Shown: one piece after another, positions 1 through 10,750 of the stretch
Position numbering within the stretch: position 1 is the stretch's first letter
How the letters are laid out: each line of letters begins with the position of its first letter
NCBI GenBank assembly: GCA_903832285.1
Contig: CAILAY010000009.1
Coordinates: 62,001 to 126,000 of the forward strand
Reading direction: 5' to 3'
Source of the DNA: an uncultured beta proteobacterium
GTDB taxonomy: Bacteria; Pseudomonadota; Gammaproteobacteria; Burkholderiales; Burkholderiaceae_C
DNA: 64,000 nt
The notes under the pieces: model-generated
Seen by the model: only the letters and a program-made list of their open reading frames with translations
The model's database searches: none
What the model was told of the DNA's origin: nothing
Program-made: the position numbers and the translations under genes

Positions 1-1456
1 AGCGTCCGGCGTGCATCACGGCGACGCGGTCTCCCAGCGTCAGCACTTCATCCAGATCGTCGGAGATGATCAGCACCGCAGCGCCCGCGTCGCGTGCTGC
101 GATCAACTGCTCTTGCACATAGGCGACGGCGCCGATATCCAGGCCCCAGGTTGGCTGGTGCGCGATGATCAATCGTGGCGCGGTGCGGTGGTCCCCATGG
201 CTGTCGGGATGCAGCAGAGCCCGCCCCAGAATCAGCTTTTGCATATTGCCACCCGACAGCGCTCGTGCCAGTGCGTGTGCGCCAGCGCCCCGTACGTCAA
301 AGGCCTTGAGCACGCGCTGGGCATAAGCGTGCGCAGCCCCGCGACGCACCCAGAAGAAACGCGAGAAGGATCTGCTGCGCACCCGTTCGGAAACGGCGTT
401 CTCCCAGACCGGCAAATCACCCACCACACCCACGGCGTGGCGGTCTTCGGGAATACGCGCAACGCCCAGCGCCACCAGTTGGGCCGGATGCGCTCGCCAG
501 TCCTTGCCCAGGAACTCGATGCTTCCAGCGCTGGCCGGGCGCGTGCCACTGAGCAGTTCCGCGAGCGCGACCTGACCGTTGCCCGACACGCCGGCGATGG
601 TCACGATCTCGCCCGCGCACAGCGTGAGGGATACGTGATCCAGCCGGTCCCTCCCCGCACCCACGCAGACGCCATGCAACTGGCATACGGGCGCGCCCAC
701 GGATTGCGCCGGATGCCGCTGCGGCGGAGCAATGGCGTGGCCCACCATCCACTGCGCCAGTTGCGCCTGTGTCGTCTGCTTTGCGTCCGACTGCGCCACC
801 AATTTGCCGCCACGCAGCACTGCGATGCGGTGCGACACGCGCAGCACTTCGCCCAGCTTGTGGCTGATGAAGATGATGGACAGACCTTTGGCCACCATCT
901 GCGCCAGCACCTCGAACAGCGCTTCGCTTTCCTGCGGCGTGAGCACGGCCGTGGGCTCGTCCAGAATGAGGATGCGCGCACCGCGGTACAGCGCCTTGAG
1001 GATCTCCACACGCTGGCGTTCACCCACCGACAGGCTGCCTACCAGGGCGTGCTCATCCACACCCAGGCCAAAACGCTGCGCCACGTCCTTGAGCTTGGCG
1101 CGCGCCGCGGCGCGCCTGCTAAAGGGCTGCCACAGCGGCTCAGAGCCCATCATCACGTTATCCAGCACGCTCAGGTTGTCGGCGAGCGTGAAGTGCTGGT
1201 GCACCATGCCGATACCCGCGGCGAGTGCCGCCTTGGGGTCGCCAGGTGGCAGCGCTTTTCCGAACACCTCAATCTCACCGGCATCGGCCGTGTAGTGCCC
1301 GAACAGGATGGAGACCAGGGTCGACTTTCCGGCGCCGTTTTCGCCCAACAACGCCAATACCTCGCCGCCCTGAAGCTGCAGCGTGATGTCGTCGTTGGCC
1401 ACCAGAGCGCCGAAGCGCTTGGTGATGTGCGAGAGCTTTAGAACGGGGCGCGTCAC
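1..1456 (-). CDS. ABC importer ATPase with two nucleotide-binding domains, nucleoside/BMP type (partial)
   Basis: Reading inward from the left edge on the minus strand, an open frame of 485 codons starts at GTG 1456 and runs off the window, so the C-terminus is missing. The first domain has Walker A GENGAGKST (Lys44), signature LSVGERQRVEIL and Walker B ILILDEPTAV followed by a switch histidine (FISHKL). The second domain begins near residue 260 and carries the degenerate GVSGNGQ P-loop typical of RbsA/YufO-type double ATPases, which energise sugar or nucleoside importers. The GTG lies 7 bp after the stop of the BMP binding-protein gene, so the two are co-transcribed. By context it powers uptake of nucleosides or pyrimidine bases. 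Its two permease genes would be expected just outside the window. The family is clear; the substrate is inferred. Confidence 0.88.
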   Translation of the reverse strand, partial: MTRPVLKLSHITKRFGALVANDDITLQLQGGEVLALLGENGAGKSTLVSILFGHYTADAGEIEVFGKALPPGDPKAALAAGIGMVHQHFTLADNLSVLDNVMMGSEPLWQPFSRRAAARAKLKDVAQRFGLGVDEHALVGSLSVGERQRVEILKALYRGARILILDEPTAVLTPQESEALFEVLAQMVAKGLSIIFISHKLGEVLRVSHRIAVLRGGKLVAQSDAKQTTQAQLAQWMVGHAIAPPQRHPAQSVGAPVCQLHGVCVGAGRDRLDHVSLTLCAGEIVTIAGVSGNGQVALAELLSGTRPASAGSIEFLGKDWRAHPAQLVALGVARIPEDRHAVGVVGDLPVWENAVSERVRSRSFSRFFWVRRGAAHAYAQRVLKAFDVRGAGAHALARALSGGNMQKLILGRALLHPDSHGDHRTAPRLIIAHQPTWGLDIGAVAYVQEQLIAARDAGAAVLIISDDLDEVLTLGDRVAVMHAGR

Positions 1457-1463
1457 GCGTCGC

Positions 1464-2465
1464 TTACTTGGCGCTTGACTTGGGTTGGCTGTCGTCAACC
1501 TTGACGCTGAACTTGCCATCGAGTATGGCCTTTTCCTTGGCCCTCACCTTGGCTACCACATCGGCCGGAATCTTCTTCTCGAAGGTCCCCAGGGGCGCCA
1601 ACTCCGAGCCCTTGTACTTCATCATGGAGTACTGAGCGTAGTCCTCGGCGGCGAACTTGCCCTCCTTCACCAGTTTGATGGCGCGGTCAATGCTGGGCTC
1701 CATCTTCCACAGCGCGGACGCGACCACGGTGTCGGGGTACTGGGCCTGGGTGTTGATGACGTTGCCGATGGCCAACTTGCCCTTTTCCTTGGCCGCATCG
1801 CTCACGCCAAAGCGCTCTGCGTACATCACGTCAGCGCCCTTGTCGATCATGGCGAAGGCGGCCTCCTTGGCCTTGGGCGGATCAAACCAGCTGTTGATGA
1901 AGCTCACGCTGAACTCGACCTTGGGATCCACCTCCTTGGCGCCCGCCATGAAGGCGTTCATCAAACGGTTCACTTCGGGGATGGGGAAGCCGCCGACCAT
2001 GCCGATCTTGTGGCTCTTGGTCACGCCGCCGGCGATCATGCCCGACAGGTAGGCCGGTTCCTGAATGTAGTTGTCGAACACGCTGAAGTTGGGCGCCTGC
2101 GGCTTGCCCGACGAGCCCATAAGAAAGTTCACTTTGGGGAAGTCCTTGGCCACCTTGCGCGCCGCCGCTTCCACGGCAAAGGCTTCGCCCACGATCAGCA
2201 CGCTGCCACCGGTGGCGTACTCGCGCATGACGCGCTCGTAGTCGGCATTTGACACGTTCTCGCTCGCCTTGTATTCAATTTCTCCGCGTGCCTCGGCGGC
2301 TTTCAACGCGGTGTGCAGGCGACCTGCCCACTGCTGCTCAAACGGCACGGTGTAGATGCCCGCGACCTTGAGTTTGGCTTGCGCCAGGCTCAGGCCCGGC
2401 ATCAGGCAGGCCAGGGCTGCGGCCAGAACGACGACTCGACGACGATTCAAAAACTTCATTGACAT
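1464..2465 (-). CDS. BMP-family ABC transporter substrate-binding protein
   Basis: This 333-residue protein has a Sec signal peptide (basic MKFLNRRR, a hydrophobic stretch, then SLAQA before the likely cleavage site near residue 29). The mature part is a periplasmic BMP/Med/PnrA-type protein with family-typical stretches such as VAGIYTVPFEQQWAG, IVGEAFAVEAA and IGMVGGFPIPEVNRLMNAF. BMP proteins bind nucleosides or related ligands. It lies 83 bp after the carbamoylase gene and 7 bp before the double ATPase gene, as the last catabolic-to-transport transition of the pyrimidine operon. Start ATG 2465 is chosen because GGAG sits five bases upstream; ATG 2459 is possible but too far from it. A uracil, thymine or nucleoside ligand is inferred from context. 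Confidence 0.88.
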   Translation of the reverse strand: MSMKFLNRRRVVVLAAALACLMPGLSLAQAKLKVAGIYTVPFEQQWAGRLHTALKAAEARGEIEYKASENVSNADYERVMREYATGGSVLIVGEAFAVEAAARKVAKDFPKVNFLMGSSGKPQAPNFSVFDNYIQEPAYLSGMIAGGVTKSHKIGMVGGFPIPEVNRLMNAFMAGAKEVDPKVEFSVSFINSWFDPPKAKEAAFAMIDKGADVMYAERFGVSDAAKEKGKLAIGNVINTQAQYPDTVVASALWKMEPSIDRAIKLVKEGKFAAEDYAQYSMMKYKGSELAPLGTFEKKIPADVVAKVRAKEKAILDGKFSVKVDDSQPKSSAK

Positions 2466-2548
2466 AGTTGCTCCAGGTTAACGACACTTAAAACGATGGC
2501 TGCGCATATCTTGGAAGTGTGCGCAGCCACTTCGGGGAAACATGCACT

Positions 2549-3805
2549 TTATGTGCCGGCGCGTTCCAGCACCGCGTGCAGCAGCACATTGCAGCCGGCG
2601 GTAATGTGCTCGGGCGTGGCGCTCTCGATCTCGTTGTGGCTGATGCCGTCCTTGCACGGAATGAACACCATGCCCGCAGGGGCGAGCTGGGCCATGTAGA
2701 CCGCGTCGTGGCCGGCGCCCGAGACCGCTGGCATATTCGAGTAGCCCAGCTTCTTCGCGGCGCGCGCGACAGCGTCCACGCAGTCGGGATGAAACGCCTG
2801 TGCCGGGTAGCTCGACACCATTTCGATCTGAATCCCCAGGCCGGTCTTTTGCGCGAGTTGCGCGGCAAAGGCCTTGACCTCGTCCGCCATCTGGTCCACC
2901 AGCGCATCCGTGGCGTTGCGCAAATCGATGGAGAACTTCACGCGCCCCGGAATCACGTTGCGGCTGTTCGGATGCACGTGCACCATGCCCACGGTGCCGC
3001 GCCCGTGCGGCTTGTGCCGCAGCGCAGCGGCAACCACTTCCTGCATCAAATGCGTGGCGACCTGCATCGCGTCCTTGCGCAGTGCCATCGGTGTCGGCCC
3101 GGCGTGCGCCTCCATCCCCGTCACCGTGCAGTCGAACCAGCGAATCCCCAGCACACCCTGCACCACGCCGATGGTCTTGTCGTTGTCTTCCAGCACCGGG
3201 CCCTGTTCGATGTGCGCCTCGAAGTAGGCGCCGATGGGATGATCTCCCGGTTCCTGCGCTCCGATGTAGCCGATGCGCGTGAGTTCGTCTTTCACCGATT
3301 TGCCCTCGGTGTCTTTCGCGGCGTAGGCGTGCTCCAGCGTGAAGGCCTTGGCGAACACGCCCGAGCCCATCATCACCGGCACAAAACGCGAGCCTTCCTC
3401 GTTGGTCCAGAAGGCGACTTCGAGCGGTGCCTCGGTTTCAATACTGTGGTCGTTGAGCGTGCGCACCACCTCCAGCCCGGAGAGCACGCCATAGTTGCCG
3501 TCGAACTTGCCGCCCGTGGGCTGGGTGTCGATGTGACTGCCCATCACAATGGGTGGCAGCGCGTTGTTGCGCCCGGCGCGGCGCATAAAGCCGTTGCCGA
3601 TCTTGTCGATCGTGACGGTCAGCCCCGCCTCACGCGCCCATGAAGTGACGAGATCGCGTCCCTGTCGGTCCAGGTCGGTCAGCGTGAGGCGACACACGCC
3701 GCCCTTGGCCGTCGCGCCGATCCTGGCCAGTTCCATGAGCGAGTCCCAGAGCCGCTCGCCGTTGATGCGAAGCTGGTCGATGTTGATGGCAGTTGCTGTG
3801 TCCAT
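2549..3805 (-). CDS. Zn-dependent N-carbamoyl amino acid hydrolase, probable beta-ureidopropionase
   Basis: The protein is 418 residues, the usual size for the M20-like hydantoinase/carbamoylase family, which also includes allantoate amidohydrolases. Visible metal-site motifs are GSHIDTQPTGGKFDG, the acidic pair in TNEEGSRF and the later histidine in AHIEQGPVLE; GAGHDAVYMAQ is the C-terminal histidine motif. The start at 3805 is preceded by GCAGGAG with good spacing; an upstream in-frame start at 3829 lacks one. It lies 20 bp after dihydropyrimidinase. In the reductive pyrimidine pathway the third step is hydrolysis of N-carbamoyl-beta-alanine to beta-alanine, CO2 and ammonia, which is the role inferred here (pydC/hyuC-like). 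Allantoate hydrolysis is possible but does not fit the neighbours. Confidence 0.86.
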   Translation of the reverse strand: MDTATAINIDQLRINGERLWDSLMELARIGATAKGGVCRLTLTDLDRQGRDLVTSWAREAGLTVTIDKIGNGFMRRAGRNNALPPIVMGSHIDTQPTGGKFDGNYGVLSGLEVVRTLNDHSIETEAPLEVAFWTNEEGSRFVPVMMGSGVFAKAFTLEHAYAAKDTEGKSVKDELTRIGYIGAQEPGDHPIGAYFEAHIEQGPVLEDNDKTIGVVQGVLGIRWFDCTVTGMEAHAGPTPMALRKDAMQVATHLMQEVVAAALRHKPHGRGTVGMVHVHPNSRNVIPGRVKFSIDLRNATDALVDQMADEVKAFAAQLAQKTGLGIQIEMVSSYPAQAFHPDCVDAVARAAKKLGYSNMPAVSGAGHDAVYMAQLAPAGMVFIPCKDGISHNEIESATPEHITAGCNVLLHAVLERAGT

Positions 3806-3825
3806 GATGTACTCCTGCTGCAATT

Positions 3826-6613
<2,788 letters not shown>

Positions 6614-6678
6614 GGTGAACCTCTGGATCTTGGTGTGGTTGCCGGCTCAGGCGCCCGTTAACGTGAAAGAACGAACTT

Positions 6679-8052
6679 TCATGGTGCTGGGGCGCCTTGC
6701 GCACCAGGCATGAAAGTTAGTTGGGCGTGGATGGATTGAGCAGAGAGCTTGCCATGCTGCACCGCTTGCACCGTCAATTCCAGCCCCCCGGCGCGGCAAT
6801 CGCCGCCAGCCCAGACGCCGCTCAGATTGGTCAGGCCGGAATCGTCGGTGGCGATGCGCGCACCTTCCAGTTTCAATCCCGCCTGCGCCAACACCGGATT
6901 ACCCAGGTCCTGGCCTATGGCCTTGAACACCATGTCAGCTTGCAGACTTGCCATTTCACCTGTGGCAGTGAGTTTGCCATCGACCATGGTCTGACGCGCA
7001 AAGCGCACACCGCTGACATGGCCGGTGCCCGTGACTTCAACCGGCGATAGCCAGTGCAGGATCGTGACACCGTGGGTTTGCGCCCAGTCTTGCTCTGCCT
7101 TCGATGCCGACATGGCTTCGGGTCCGCGCCGGTACACCAGGCTGACGGTTTCAGCGCCCAGCAGCTTCGATTGCACGGCAGCATCCACCGCCGTCATGCC
7201 GCCGCCGATCACGACCACGCGCCGACCGATGGGCAGGGTCGTGGGATCGTCCGACTGTCGCAGCGTGGCAATGAAATCGACCGCATCCTGCACGCCGTCG
7301 AGTTGCTCACCGAGGATATTCAGCCGATGCGTGCTGGCCAGACCGAAGGCGAGAAACACCGCGTCGTAGTCTTTGCGCAGTGCGTCGAATTGAGCCGACG
7401 TTTCCAGTTTCCAAGCGCTGCGAATCGTGATTCCGCCGATGGCCAGCAACCACGCGATTTCACGCTGCGCGAAGTTGTCGGGTGTCTTGTACGCAGCCAA
7501 TCCGTATTCGTTCAACCCACCCGGTTTGGGCCGGGCGTCGAACGCCAACACCTCGTGGCCCAGACGCGCCAGGGTATGCGCGCACGCCAACCCCGCCGGC
7601 CCTGCTCCGACCACAGCGATCTTCTTGCCGGTGGACGCGGCGCGCGCGAAGAGTTGGGGCCGCGCGCTCTCCATCAGCGCGTCGACGGCGTGCCGTTGCA
7701 GCCGCCCGATGGCCACGGGGCGGTCTTCCTGCGTATTGCGCACGCACACTTGCTCGCACAAGTTCTCGGTGGGGCAGACGCGCGCGCACATGCCGCCCAG
7801 CGGATTCGCCTCCAGGATGGCATGGGCCGAACCGCGCAAATTCCCATCCGCCACGCGCCGTATGAAGGAGGGCACGTCAATGTGCGTAGGGCAGGCCGTG
7901 GCGCAAGGCGCGTCGAAGCAGTAGAGACAGCGCTCGGCTTCGAGCACGGCCTGCGCCGAGGTGAAGCGCGGCGTGGCGTCGGCAAAGCGCACCGCGCACT
8001 CGGCGGCACTGATGCGTCCGGCACGGATGTCGGGTGTGGTTGGGGTGGACAC
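6679..8052 (-). CDS. preT: NAD(P)-dependent dihydropyrimidine dehydrogenase subunit PreT
   Basis: PreT is the flavin and FeS electron-input subunit of dihydropyrimidine dehydrogenase and resembles the small subunit of glutamate synthase. N-terminal FeS cysteines appear in CLYCFDAPCATACP and CARVCPTENLCEQVC. They are followed by an FAD-binding GAGPAGLACAH and an NAD(P)-binding GGGMTAVDAAVQ, ending in GVWAGGDCRAGG. The first in-frame initiator is TTG 8076, but a strong CAGGAG lies eight bases before GTG 8052, so I start there (457 residues). This places the gene about 45 bp downstream of the RutR-like operator. It is the first gene of the pyrimidine operon. Confidence 0.93.
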   Translation of the reverse strand: MSTPTTPDIRAGRISAAECAVRFADATPRFTSAQAVLEAERCLYCFDAPCATACPTHIDVPSFIRRVADGNLRGSAHAILEANPLGGMCARVCPTENLCEQVCVRNTQEDRPVAIGRLQRHAVDALMESARPQLFARAASTGKKIAVVGAGPAGLACAHTLARLGHEVLAFDARPKPGGLNEYGLAAYKTPDNFAQREIAWLLAIGGITIRSAWKLETSAQFDALRKDYDAVFLAFGLASTHRLNILGEQLDGVQDAVDFIATLRQSDDPTTLPIGRRVVVIGGGMTAVDAAVQSKLLGAETVSLVYRRGPEAMSASKAEQDWAQTHGVTILHWLSPVEVTGTGHVSGVRFARQTMVDGKLTATGEMASLQADMVFKAIGQDLGNPVLAQAGLKLEGARIATDDSGLTNLSGVWAGGDCRAGGLELTVQAVQHGKLSAQSIHAQLTFMPGAQGAPAP

Positions 8053-8096
8053 GCTGGCAACTCCTGTGAAGTCCAAGGCAGATCAACTTCCGAAAT

Positions 8097-8112
8097 CTGA
8101 CCAAATGGTCAA
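8097..8112 (-). promoter_or_regulatory. RutR-like operator upstream of preT
   Basis: The sequence CTGACCAAATGGTCAA is an inverted repeat of TGACCA/TGGTCA with two central bases. The published E. coli RutR consensus is TTGACCA-N2-TGGTCAA; 13 of its 14 defined positions match. RutR is a TetR-family repressor of pyrimidine degradation that releases DNA when it binds uracil or thymine. The site is 45-60 bp before the preT start and is the only such palindrome in this intergenic stretch. No RutR-like gene is in the window, so the regulator would be encoded elsewhere. Confidence 0.72.
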
Positions 8113-8245
8113 GTTTCAGGGTCTGATGATGCAATGGGCGTACCACGATCCGAATAGGGAGTTTCCCGAATGAGGGCTCTGCCCGGGCGTGGCAAAGGAT
8201 CCGCCCGCATTGGCGTTAGCGCACCACGCGATACATCGCGACAAC

Positions 8246-9724
8246 TCAGGTAGTGCCGAGCAAGTCACGCCCAACCGCAAGGACCTCATGCACGAGCGCT
8301 TCGGCATCGGCCGAGTTGCTGCGGGGGTTGATGAAGCAGGGACGGATCGCGAACCGACCGCCGACACGCGTGGACGAGGTCACCGTACGTCCGCGGGCCC
8401 GGATGCCCAGGAGGATCGCCTCGTTCAGCGCGTCGAGTTTTGACTCGTCATTCCAGCCAACCGGTCGATAACGGAAACAGCAGATGCTGAGGACAGGCTC
8501 AGCGAGCAGTTCCAACTCGGCGTGGTTGCGAGCGCTGTGCGCGACAAGACGGGCGCAGTCGTTGTGACGCACGATCCGTTCCTTGATCCCGTCCGAGCCG
8601 ATTTCGCGCAGGATCGCCCACACCGCTACGCCCCGCGCGGGTGTGGAGAAATCGACCCCGAAATCTGGCGTACCGAGGCCCAGTTCGTTGAAGGGTGACC
8701 CGGTGTCATCGACTCCGATGGGCGCTTGACGCTCCCGGTCGTAGGCACCGGTCTCGATCTCAAACGCACGCCCAAGAATGCCGGCATCCCGTACGATGAC
8801 GGCACCTGTGCCAACGGGCGCAGCCAGCCACTTGTGCGGATCGATGGCGAACGAGTCGTACGTTGCCACATCGCCGAACCGTTCGCGCACGCGCTCATCC
8901 AGCACGCCCCAACCGCCATACGCCCCATCCACGTGCAGCCAGATGCCACGCTCGCGAGCGATGCGCGCAAGCTCAGGCATGGGATCGACCCGCCCGGTGT
9001 TCACGTCCCCAGCGCAGCCCACGATCGCCACCTGCGTGCGACCGGCCGCCGCATCTTCGTCGAGTGCGGCCTGCAGCCGGTCCAGATCTATGGTGCCGTT
9101 ATTGTCCAGCGCAATCTCCCGCAGGCTGCGCCGACCCAGGCCCAGGACGCCCAGCGCACGGCCTACAACGTGGTGCGTCTCCGTAGAACAGTACACGCGG
9201 GGCTCGACCAACCCGACGTTGCCGTCCCGCGCTGGATGCAGGCCAAGCCGCTCGCCGGCATGCTGCCGCGCGGCGCCCATACCGATCAGGTTCGCGGTTG
9301 ATCCGCCGCCCGTGAAGGTGCCAGCAAAGTTTGCCGGAAACCCCAGCATCTCGATCAGCCAGCGCATCGCAAGGTCGTCCACAAAGTTGCCAGCGGTAGC
9401 CCACCAGCGCTGCGGAACAGCAACCGCCTGTGCCAGATCGGCTGCGGCGCCAACATCCGTTGGCATCGTCGTGACCCAGCCGGAGAACCCGGGGTGGCCC
9501 ACACGCAGGCCATTGGCCACCACCAGATCTGCAAGCTCCGCCAGCACGGCATCGCGCCCGATTCCAGCCACAGGCAGACTCGTATCCAGGGCAGACCGCC
9601 ACTTCGAACGGGCACGCGCCGGATCAACCCCTTCGAAACGCACGAAGCGCTCCAATGAAGGGAGGATGGAACGGATCGCACCTCCCAGGTCATGCGTGGT
9701 GGCACGGTCGTGTTGAGGGTTCAT
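8246..9724 (-). CDS. Group II PLP-dependent decarboxylase (aromatic-L-amino-acid/glutamate decarboxylase family)
   Basis: The 492-residue protein has the fold-type I decarboxylase signature. TGGGSTANL (139-147) contacts the PLP phosphate, STETHH (180-185) supplies the stacking histidine, HVDGAYGG carries the ring-nitrogen aspartate (Asp266), and DPHKWL carries the Schiff-base lysine (Lys298). Start ATG 9724 is preferred; the longer open frame upstream reads an arginine-rich, unstructured N-terminus into the next gene's promoter. The substrate is not evident: tyrosine/DOPA, tryptophan, aspartate or glutamate decarboxylases share these motifs. It is transcribed alone, between the pyrimidine operon and a divergent aldo/keto reductase. 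Confidence 0.85.
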   Translation of the reverse strand: MNPQHDRATTHDLGGAIRSILPSLERFVRFEGVDPARARSKWRSALDTSLPVAGIGRDAVLAELADLVVANGLRVGHPGFSGWVTTMPTDVGAAADLAQAVAVPQRWWATAGNFVDDLAMRWLIEMLGFPANFAGTFTGGGSTANLIGMGAARQHAGERLGLHPARDGNVGLVEPRVYCSTETHHVVGRALGVLGLGRRSLREIALDNNGTIDLDRLQAALDEDAAAGRTQVAIVGCAGDVNTGRVDPMPELARIARERGIWLHVDGAYGGWGVLDERVRERFGDVATYDSFAIDPHKWLAAPVGTGAVIVRDAGILGRAFEIETGAYDRERQAPIGVDDTGSPFNELGLGTPDFGVDFSTPARGVAVWAILREIGSDGIKERIVRHNDCARLVAHSARNHAELELLAEPVLSICCFRYRPVGWNDESKLDALNEAILLGIRARGRTVTSSTRVGGRFAIRPCFINPRSNSADAEALVHEVLAVGRDLLGTT

Positions 9725-9861
9725 GCCGCGAAGTCTATGCTTTTCACTCGCAACGTGCAGGCGGCGGCGCGTAGTCCGCCGCCGGCCAGGATCAGCAGCC
9801 ACAAGGCGATCAGGGGCGGATCCATGGTGCGATACTGGACGCATTGCATGCGGGAGATTCC

Positions 9862-10743
9862 ATGAAGAAAAGCGCATTGGGGCAGACTGGCCTGTGGGTC
9901 AGCGTCCTGGGGTTTGGCGCCATGCACCTCAACGACAAGCGCACCAGCGAAGACGACGCCTGCCGTTTGTTGAACCAGGTGCTGGACGCAGGCATCAACC
10001 TGATCGACACGGCACGCGGCTATGGTCTTTCCGAAGAACGAATCGGCCGTCACATCGCCCACCGTCGCGGCGAGTACGTGCTCTCCACCAAGGTCGGCTA
10101 CGGCATTCCCGAATATGCTGACTGGAGCTACGGCGGCATCGTGGCGGGCGTGGAAGCTGCGTGCCAGCGCATGCGCACCGATGTGATTGACATCGTGCAT
10201 CTGCACTCCTGCCCACTGCAGGTACTCGCGCAAGGGGATGTGGTGCGCGCACTGGAAGATTGTCAGGCCAGCGGCAAGCTGCGCGTAGCGGCCTACTCGG
10301 GAGACAACGCCGAACTGCGCTGGGCCATAGACTCGGGGCGCTTTGGCAGCGTGCAGACTTCTGTCAGTGTGTGTGACCAGTTCAATCTGACGCAGCACCT
10401 ACCGCAAGCACAGACACGGAATGTGGGAGTCATTGCCAAGCGCCCGCTGGCCGGTGCGATCTGGCGCTTTGTTGATCGTCCTGCCGACTATGCGGAAGGT
10501 CTGTATTGGGACCGGTTCCGCGCCATGGGTCTGGATCCGCAGGGTCTGGAGTGGGACGAGTTGGCCCTGCGCTTTTCGGCGTTTGCGCCGGGCGTTGCGA
10601 GTGCCATTGTGGGTACTCGCAAACCGGCAAACTTTCAGCGCAATCTGGACATCGTGAATCGGGGGCCGCTGGACGAGGCAACCCAGGCCTTGATCACACG
10701 AACTTTTTCAGCCTGCGATGACGACTGGTCCAGCATCATCTAG
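9862..10743 (+). CDS. Aldo/keto reductase
   Basis: A 293-residue NAD(P)H-dependent oxidoreductase of the (beta/alpha)8 aldo/keto reductase family. The catalytic tetrad can be placed at Asp49 and Tyr54 (LIDTARGYG), Lys77 (LSTKVGYG) and His115 (HLHSC). The C-terminal IVGTRKPANFQRNL resembles the cofactor-binding end. ATG 9862 is chosen because GGGAG lies six bases upstream; a TTG at 9844 opens the frame but lacks such a site. The gene is divergent from the PLP decarboxylase (137 bp between starts) and ends 7 bp before the convergent GH28 gene. The substrate is unknown. Confidence 0.88.
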   Translation: MKKSALGQTGLWVSVLGFGAMHLNDKRTSEDDACRLLNQVLDAGINLIDTARGYGLSEERIGRHIAHRRGEYVLSTKVGYGIPEYADWSYGGIVAGVEAACQRMRTDVIDIVHLHSCPLQVLAQGDVVRALEDCQASGKLRVAAYSGDNAELRWAIDSGRFGSVQTSVSVCDQFNLTQHLPQAQTRNVGVIAKRPLAGAIWRFVDRPADYAEGLYWDRFRAMGLDPQGLEWDELALRFSAFAPGVASAIVGTRKPANFQRNLDIVNRGPLDEATQALITRTFSACDDDWSSII

Positions 10744-10750
10744 CCACCCG

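Noticed and set aside
11-1441. A 476-codon plus-strand open frame at the left edge
   Set aside because: It is antisense to the ABC ATPase, whose Walker and signature motifs are clear on the minus strand. Its own sequence is His/Arg/Gln-rich with no motif.
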